Assembly (NCBI GenBank): GCA_016271365.2
Contig: CM057454.1
Location: 460,356,501-460,420,500, forward strand
Direction: 5' to 3'
Origin: Neoceratodus forsteri
Taxonomy: Eukaryota > Chordata > Ceratodontiformes > Ceratodontidae
Length of the DNA stretch: 64,000 bases
The notes under the pieces are model-generated. The model had not been told where the DNA came from. It saw only the letters and a program-made list of their open reading frames with translations, and did not search any database. This document shows, piece after piece, positions 57,357-64,000 of the stretch. Position 1 is the first letter of the stretch, and the number at the start of each line of letters is the position of its first letter. The position numbers and the translations under genes are program-made.

Positions 57357-58155
57357 AGTACTTGCCCAAAATGCCAGATTTTAGAGGAGAATTTCTACAC
57401 ATGGCTCTTACATGTGGCAAGGTAGCCTTTTGGACTGAGGCTCTCAGTATTATGCAAAAACTTGGGACTGACCTCTTAAACATCATTCTGAATTTATGTT
57501 GGGAGCAGAGCAATCTCTCTAGCAGGAAGAAAAACATAGGTTATGTGCAATGACTTTAATAACAGCTAGAAAAATGGTTGCCCAGCATTGGATTAGTAAA
57601 ACCCTGAGCCTTGCTCCTGGCTAAATAACTGAGGGCAGTGTATGAATAGAATGGCTCCAACTGCAGGCCAATGGTCAGAGTCCACCTTCACCAACACTTG
57701 GCAACGCCTAACTGAAGCAATAGAAATGGAATAGTGTCTTTTTGAAGCTTATTGTCTGTCTTTAAGTGTGTCTGTTCCTTGGGATGTACCACTAATATGC
57801 AAATTGTATTATGGTTTCTTATATATTATAACTGTGGTACTATCATGGGTGAGGAGTATCTTGTAGTAAGATGTTGCTGATAGGGCAGAAATTGTGATAT
57901 GTACACTGAAAATATCTTGTTATTCTAAATAATTAAATAGGCTAGAATAAGTTGAGGGGTTGGAGGGGATTAGAAATGAGCCTAAGTGGAAATTATTACC
58001 AAGATATTGTGTTGAAATGTATGTAATAGAGTCTAGAAACCCAAATCTGTTATGTATGCAGTGTTGTATTGTATAACAGTTCATTGGATGTCAAAATGGA
58101 ATATGAACATGTATTTGTCATACCTACTCAATAAAATATGTTTTTTTTTAAAGAA
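57357..58155 (+). pseudogene. L1/Tx1 ORF2 C-terminus and 3' UTR
   Basis: The frame resumes with CPKCQILEENFYTWLLHVAR (a C-x2-C start of the C-terminal domain), FGLRLSVLCKNLG / EALSIMQKLG, then NKALLLA-like and MVAQHWISKT, WLQLQANGQS, matching the L1/Tx1 C-terminus. Non-coding sequence from about 57730 ends with an AATAAA and a T-rich/A-rich tract near 58128-58155, taken as the 3' end. Confidence 0.75.
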
Positions 58156-60140
58156 TGCAGTAGGTATACTTGAGGGACAATGGGCCTGATTCTCAAAGCC
58201 CTGCATCTGACGCAAGGTGCTTGCACCAAACAGATATGGTGCAAGGTGCACCTTGCATCCAGGGCTGCCTCCATGCAGTTCACAAAGGTTGTCTGCATTG
58301 ATGGCAGGCTGCCTGCCCCAAACAGGGCTTGCACCAGCCCTGCACCCTGCACTGCCCTGTGACATGGCACTAGGTGGACTGCGCCGATGCAAGCTGCAGC
58401 TTGCTATTCACAGACAGCACCCAGTGGGAGAATTTCTAAGTCCCCATCAATCAGCCAGGGCTGGCATAAGAGGACTTAGACATCACTCCCCTGGGTGAGC
58501 TGTCATATGGGTAGTACAGCGTGTCCCACCTCCCCAACCCCACTGTGCCCCGCAAGTGCCACATAGTGAACATCCCATCCACATTGTGCCCCCATAGGGC
58601 ATCCACGGCAGGAGCACCCACCTGATCCTCGATGTGCCCCTAGGCATGTATAGATATGGTAGTGTCCCTGTTACAACCATATCACATGCCACTAACCCTC
58701 CCACTGGTGGCCCATGCCCTCCACCCATGCAGATAGTGCCCCTTCCCATTCCCAGACAGTGCAGGGCCCATTATATCCATATCTAGGACAGTTAGTATAG
58801 GTATCCCACAAGGGTCCATTTTGGGATCCATACTTTTAGCATTTTTGAATGAACTCCCAAGCTGCTGCTTGACTGTCACCTTGTGGAGGCTAGGTGGAAG
58901 TGGAAGCAAGTGCATGTCAGCGGTTGGACACCTGCAGGCATGCAAGCCATTGCACACATGTCATCACACATCTGTGACAATGATGCAGAAAATCCCAAGT
59001 CTGCAGGAGGAGATACAGGCACCCACTGTATGTCCACACATGACTGAAAGGGGAGGCACCCACCACATTGTGGTCTCTGGTTAAGTGGTGGATAACCAAT
59101 AAGCTCTTAAGACGGTTGATGACATGTTGGGGGAGGTGCCATCAGAATGGTTATGGACAGACCAGTGCAGAGGAAAAGAAAGAGAAAGAGAATAAAAAGG
59201 TAAATGTATTCAGTAGTGACTTCTAACAGTTAAAACATTATGCTTATGAAAGTATATATTGAAGTGCAGAGTTGCCTATCAAATGAGGGATCAACATTTT
59301 TCTACAGTATGTTACTCAACTAACAGCATACCATGACAATGTACACAATTCCAGTGTTTTCAGGTTTGTCTTTGAAGATTTAATGATGTGCCCCATGTTT
59401 AGACAGACAGTGTCCAAGAGACAGGGAGAAAAAAGGCTTCCATACACTGTTATTTAATTGGTTTGATGCTGTAAATGAAAAACTAAAACAACTGTACAAT
59501 ACAATTTTCTTTAAGCATTACTTTGTAAAAATATGCTGGCATTTGACATCGCTATTGCTTGTTATTTCCAATAAAACTAAACCTGTACTTGATGAGTTCT
59601 ATATTGACAGCCACAAGCACATACCATACATCTTTCAGTTCTTAGAAGAAATGGCAGAAATGCTGCCATCATGTGGCAAAATCAGATGTTCTGCATCAAA
59701 TCTCTATGTGTCATGAAAAGTGATGCTAATTTTTAATCCAAGTGGATGAATCTGCTCATAGGCCATATCAAACTACAGAACAGAAAACTGAGCAAACCTC
59801 CCTCAGATATATTTTATTTTTCACTGAACTTGCTTTTGTAATTGTTACCAGTGTTTTGTGATTTGAAGTCACTTCTTCAGGATCATAGCATATCATCTCT
59901 AACATCTATCCTTAGAGATGCTGCTCATTTCTCTCTGTAAACAGCATAACTGCACCATCAATTTGAAAATATATCAAAATCTTGTAAAAATAAATTGTTT
60001 GGATTCTTAAACCTTGTTCCCAAATGACATTTAGTTACCTTATTGATGAGGACTCAATGATTTAAACAATAAATTCATAAACTAGTGTCCTATTCATGAC
60101 TTGCCTGCTCCCTAAAGCACAATGTCATTTAGTGAGTAGG
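58156..60140. other. Gene-free; MITE-like GC-rich segment at the start
   Basis: From GGGCCTGATTCTCAAAGCCC (58187) the sequence is rich in TGCAAGG/CCTTGCA palindromic words (GGTGCAAGGTGCACCTTGCA at 58237) and resembles the starts seen at 9056 and 24979; these may be ends of a Harbinger-like nonautonomous family, but no matching right end is visible. The rest (59.1-60.1 kb) is A/T-rich with nothing recognised. Confidence 0.35.
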
Positions 60141-60153
60141 CCAGACTGCCACA

Positions 60154-60612
60154 TTTGGGCTGTTTTCTTTAGCTCCCTGATCCGCAACCCCCCTACACTT
60201 CTGGGTCACAGCACTGTTAAAAGCCATGGTGCTCAGTGAGTTGCTTCATTGCTACCTCAGTGTTCCTGTGTGACTGCCAAAAGTGGTGTGACGGAGGCTG
60301 TGGTGTTGTGTGGTGGCTTGTTGTTTGCTCTGTACATAGGAGACCATGTTCTGGCCGAAACAGGAGGAGGTCTGTTTTCAGCCAGATACCAGGAAGGTTA
60401 CGAGGTGTGTAGTTCAAAAAGCTAGTGAACTATGTAATGGGGAGACAGTTTTCTTTTAAAAATTCCCGACTGCTGGGAGCCTATTTTAACTAAAAGGCAA
60501 CACAGTTTTTATTGGGAGGATTTGGGCTGTTTTGTGTAGCCCCCTGATCCATGAACCCCTGACACTTCCAGGTCATGGCACTGTTAAAAGCCATGGGGCT
60601 CAGCGAGTGGCA
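60154..60612 (+). repeat. Direct repeat, 367-bp spacing, upstream of CR1-type ORF1
   Basis: TTTGGGCTGTTTT followed by AGCYCCCTGATCC, ACACTTC, GGTCA and CACTGTTAAAAGCCATGG occurs at 60154 and 60521. About 90 bp is clearly repeated. It lies 125 bp upstream of the ORF1 start at 60737, so it may be a duplicated leader unit. Confidence 0.8.
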
Positions 60613-60736
60613 CAAACTCAAGCAGCATGCCGACATGTGCAGAGACACATGCATCTGCATGTGTTAGCATGTTGGCGGGGGTGGAGAGCGGAGATATCAG
60701 GGTAAGAGTAGTGGATGCTGCGCCACAATTGAAATC

Positions 60737-61228
60737 ATGGAAAATTTGATTGTTGCACTAAAAACGGGAGAATTAGGAGTCAAATGCCATGAGTGTAGCA
60801 TGTTTACATTAAGTGAGATGTCTGTTTTAGTGAAGTATGTTTGTGCACAGTGTTTAGAGGTAAAAACGCTTAAATCAAGAATCATAGGCCTTGAGCTAGA
60901 ATTGAAATGCCACAAACACAGGCAATCAGATGAGAACACAGGCCAAGGAGAGACAAACAACAAGAGGAATAGGGATACTGCTGATAATGAGGATGAATGG
61001 AAACAGTTAAAATGCAAATAAACAAAAAAGGGCAACGGGCCATGACATTCACTCTCCTATATCTAATAGTTTTACACCCTTGATGAGCCAGGGTAAAACT
61101 GAGGATAACATGACTAGGGTGTCTTCAGATAGCCCCTTTGTACCAAATGAACTTTCTTCCAGCTTAGAAGTTACGGCAGAACATGTGATTCAAAGGCTTG
61201 TCCCTGACCTGAGACAGGGCAGCACAAA
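60737..61228 (+). pseudogene. CR1-type ORF1, N-terminal zinc-finger part
   Basis: An ATG at 60737 opens 94 residues with CHECSMF...VCAQCLEV (two C-x2-C pairs, zinc-finger-like), followed by a coiled-coil-like LKSRIIGLELELKCHKHRQ. A shifted frame goes on to VTAEHVIQRLVPDLRQGS (61165-61220). CR1-type ORF1 proteins are known to combine a zinc finger, coiled coil and esterase-like domain; the esterase part resumes at 63725 after a CR1 insertion. Confidence 0.7.
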
Positions 61229-63600
61229 AATACATAGAAACATAACATAGAAACATAGAAGTTGATGGCAGATAAGGACCGCAAGGCCCATCCAGTCTGC
61301 CCATTTCTTTTTTCTACCTTATGAATGTGCCATTGGCCTTTGCTCTGTCAATGGCCTATCTATTCATACTCATCTGTATTGCTCCCTTATGCCTATCCCA
61401 TGCCCGTTTGAAGCCCTGCACTGTATTCATATCCACCACTTCCTGAGGTAGGCCGTTTCATGCATACACCACCCTTTCTGTGAAAAAGAACTTCCTCACA
61501 TTACCCCTTAATCGTCCTCCCTCTAATATCATGATGTGTTCTCTTGTCCTGCAATTTTTCTTATATTGAAACATGTTAGACTCTTTCACCTTGTTAATGC
61601 CCTTAAGGTGTTTGAATGTTTCAATTATATCACCTCTCTCCCCTCCTTTGCTCTAGGGTATACAAATTGAGCTCCGTTAATCTATCCTCATATGTTTTCT
61701 GATGCAGTCCCTGCACCATTTTGGTTGCCCTTCTCTGGACTGCCTCAATTTGGTTAATGTCCTTGTGAAGGTGTGGCCTCCAGTACTGCATGCAGTACTC
61801 CAGATGGGGCCTAACCAGTGTTCTGTAAAGAGGAATTATTACCTCCCTCTTCTGACTTGTGATACCCCTACTAATACACCCTAACATCCCTCTAGCCTTA
61901 CCTACTGCTTTAGTGGTCTGCTTGGACGATTTTAGGTCATCGGTGGTGATGATGACGCCCAAGTCTCTTTCTCCCCTTGTGACTGCCAGCAACTCCCTTC
62001 CCAGCCTATAGGTGGCTTCAGGGTTTCTCTTCCCTATGTGCATGATCTTGCACTTCTTTGTGTTAAACCCCAGTTGCCACTCTTCCGACCATTTTGCTAG
62101 TTTATCCAGATCTCTTCTCTTCTCATTCTGCCCACCCCATCTGGATCATCTACACTGTTGCAGATCTTGGTGTCATCTGCAAACAGACAAACCTTACTCT
62201 CCAGTCCATCTGCAATGTCACTGATGAAGATGTTGAAGAGGACTGGCCCCTGGACTGATCCCTGAGGTACCCACTTGTGACTTGCATTTCTTCTGACTGT
62301 ATACCATTTACCACCACTCTCTGTTTTCTGCCAATCAACCAGTTTGCCACCAGTTGACCAATGACTGACCCACCTCGAGCCTACTCAGCTTATTAATCAA
62401 TCTTCTATGTGGAACAGTATTGAAAGCTTTGCTGAAGTTAAGGTAGGCGACATCAACTGCTCCCCCTTGGTGCACCACTCTGGTTACCCAGTCAAAGAAA
62501 TCTATGAGATTAGTTTGACAGGACCTTCCTCTTGTAAACCCATGCTGACTTGGATCATGTGCTCTTATGGATTCCAGGTGTTGCACTATCCTTTCCTTAA
62601 GGAGTGTCTCCATAATCTTGCCCACTACTGAGGTTAGACTGACTGGTCTGTAGGACCCTGCCTCCTCCCTGCTACCACTCCTGTGGAGCAGATCACATGA
62701 GTCCTTCTCCAGTCTTCTGGGACCTCTCCTGTGCTGAGAGACTCATTAAACAGTTCTGATAATGGCTCTGCTAGTTCCACCCTTACCTCCTTTAGTACCC
62801 TGGGATGTATGCCATCAGGTTCCATTGCCTTGTCCACCCTGAGCTTATCAAGCTCTTGTAGGACCCTTTCATTTGTGAAGGGACTAGTGTACACCATCCT
62901 CCCCCCCCCCATATCCATGGTGCTGAGCTGTGGGCCCTGCCCTACCTTCTCTTCAGTAAATACTGAGCAGAAGTATCTATTTAGGATAAATGCTTTTACA
63001 TGGTCCTCTTCCTCCTCACATGCCCCCCATATCCCCTTTGATCTTAGCAATACCCCCTCTGGACTTTCTCCTTTCACTAATGTATCTATAGAAAGTCTTG
63101 TCACCTTCTTTTACTGTTCATGCTAGTGTTTCCTCGGTTTGGGCCTTTGCCTGCCTTACAGCCTTCCCTGCTTCCCTTAGGGAAGTTTGATATGCCTCCC
63201 TATCTTCATCCTGCTGCGCGTTCCTTTATATTTCCTGAAGGCCATCCTTTTCACTCTGACCTTTTCTGCTACTGTGTTTGAGAACCAAAGTGGTTTCCTT
63301 CTTCTTTTGCACTTCTTTTTCTCACTAACACAATGGGATGTTGCTTCAAGTATTGCATCTTTAATGCTTGCCCACTTTGCCTGTATGCCATCACCTGTAT
63401 TTCTTTTTGCCAGGGCTAGCTTAACTCTGTTGGCCATCTTATCAAAGTCAGCTCCTCTGAAATCCCATATGTTTGCCTTGGAATGTGATGATTTTGTTCT
63501 AGTGGCAAAATTGAACCATATCATCGGATGGTCACTGGCACCCAAAGAAAGTTGGCAAGAAATTGAGTAGAATGATAGTAACCCATTGCTGTTGATAGCC
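61229..63600 (-). mobile_element. CR1-type LINE, 5'-truncated, minus strand, inside a CR1-type ORF1
   Basis: 3' octamer tail at 61229-61262 (ATAGAAACATAACATAGAAAC), 3' UTR to about 61620, then ORF2 coding read right to left up to the end of the endonuclease near 63600. It splits the plus-strand ORF1. Boundaries are approximate, and I found no certain target duplication. Confidence 0.85.
61630..63570 (-). pseudogene. CR1 ORF2: endonuclease end, RT and C-terminal region
   Basis: Endonuclease end: LGASDHPMIWFNF (about 63535), then a basic linker. RT: YFCSVFTEEKVGQGP, ELDKLRVDKAMEPDGIHPRV, FNESLSTGEVPEDWRRT (63000-62690), then MGKIMETLLKERIVQHLE, QHGFTRGRSCQTNLIDFFDW, motif A VAYLNFSKAFNTVPHRRLIN (62625-62335), and motif C remnant VCLQMTPR, where FADDTK is expected after a shift. 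C-terminal frame 62043-61630: MHIGKRNPEATYRLG, ERDLGVIITTDDLKSSKQ, YCMQYWRPHLHKDINQIEAV, YTLEQRRGE. Several shifts; relatively well kept. Confidence 0.87.
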
Positions 63601-63958
63601 CATGTTGAATCAGACAGTGTCGAACAAATGGAACAATCCCCTGTTAGCTCCACCAGAGGTACACCTAGATAATGAGCAGGAAACTATGGAGACAAATATG
63701 GATCCTTTAAGAATAGGGGAATAGATGAGAGTCTTTATTGTCAGTGACTCTATTACTAGATATACAGATGCCTACACCACAAGAGGTAATAAGGAACAGG
63801 TAATGAGTTCCTATTTACCAGGAGCAAAACTGAGGGATATGGTTAAGCTCTTACCTAAAATTGTCACCCCAAAGGAGAACAGCCCAGTGGTTTTGATTCA
63901 TGTAGGTACTAAAGATTTAAGAGGTACGAGGAGGACCAGATTTATTTGGACTATATGA
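63601..63958 (+). pseudogene. CR1-type ORF1, esterase-like (SGNH) part
   Basis: Plus-strand sequence resumes with DSVEQMEQSPVSSTRGTP (63607-63660). Then a frame from 63725 has VFIVSDSITRYTDAYTTRG (block I, where GDS is usual; here SDS), YLPGAKLRDMVKLLP and VVLIHVGTKDLRG (block III, where GTND is usual; here GTKD). This is the SGNH-hydrolase/esterase-like domain carried by ORF1 of some CR1-type LINEs. Both changed residues affect consensus catalytic blocks. The domain runs towards the window end and frames become broken after 63958. Confidence 0.72.
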
Positions 63959-64000
63959 AAATAGCACTTTTAGTTCAGGGGTTGGGGGACTGTAGTGTTT

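Larger units (their letters stand above)
42090..58155 (+). mobile_element. L1/Tx1-clade LINE, one copy split into pieces over 16 kb
   Basis: Plus-strand pieces line up as one element: ORF1 (42232-43010, 43432-43490), ORF2 endonuclease (45880-46860), RT (46960-48150, resuming at 53786), post-RT (54438-54933, resuming at 57357) and a 3' UTR ending in CAATAAAATATG plus a T-rich/A-rich tract at about 58128-58155. Protein sequence resumes at the far side of each insert where known relatives would continue. The element proper is about 5-6 kb; the rest is later insertions. I infer a single copy from collinearity. Confidence 0.75.

Noticed and set aside
62731..63126. 131-residue plus-strand frame, and a similar one at 63187-63570
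   Set aside because: Antisense shadows of the minus-strand CR1 ORF2.

Overview
This window looks like nuclear DNA from a large, transposon-rich, non-mammalian vertebrate genome. I recognise no host gene. The elements are a mixture typical of amphibians, lungfish or basal reptiles: CR1-type LINEs whose 3' ends carry a TTCTATGT-like octamer repeat, L2 with an ATT-repeat tail, L1/Tx1-clade LINEs, an I/Jockey-like LINE in two copies, Penelope-like elements (PLEs), a MIR-type SINE, a Ty3/Gypsy element with a SCAN-like gag, and hAT-like and hairpin nonautonomous DNA elements. A caecilian-like amphibian is my best guess, but the sequence alone does not prove it.

Layout. 1-2530 holds a minus-strand Gypsy element (integrase, protease, gag; RT/RNase H deleted). 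3890-7565 holds a minus-strand L1/Tx1 LINE (endonuclease piece plus ORF1). 8.0-14.3 kb has no gene and contains a 475-bp palindrome and a dispersed repeat family. At 14.3-24.4 kb a decayed minus-strand PLE is split by an 8-kb insertion flanked by the 14-bp duplication TCAAGATATAAGTC. That insertion is bounded by inverted PLE terminal repeats and contains a nearly complete minus-strand LINE ('LINE-A') whose 5' end abuts three tandem 305-312 bp monomers. 24.4-33.5 kb is gene-free and carries hairpins, short tandem arrays and repeat copies. 33.25-33.45 kb is a MIR-like SINE. 33.6-35.7 kb is an RT fragment split by a 1853-bp hAT-like element with a perfect 8-bp target duplication (GTGCTAAG). 36061-42072 is a second LINE of the LINE-A clade ('LINE-B') with a perfect 15-bp target duplication, itself interrupted by an L2. 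From about 42.1 to 58.16 kb a single plus-strand L1/Tx1 LINE can be followed in pieces from ORF1 to its AATAAA/T-rich 3' end, stretched by at least six insertions, four of them CR1 fragments. 60.1-64 kb is a plus-strand CR1-type ORF1 (zinc-finger and esterase-like parts) split by a minus-strand CR1 and preceded by a direct repeat.

How the parts relate. Nearly all coding-looking sequence is retrotransposon-derived and disabled by frameshifts, stops or insertions. The most informative content is the nesting order, read from target-site duplications and from reading frames that resume on the far side of insertions. The features most worth follow-up are the PLE/LINE-A/monomer complex with hammerhead-like motifs, the hAT-like element with an internal 148-bp satellite, and the 292-bp tandem array whose units are themselves inverted repeats.
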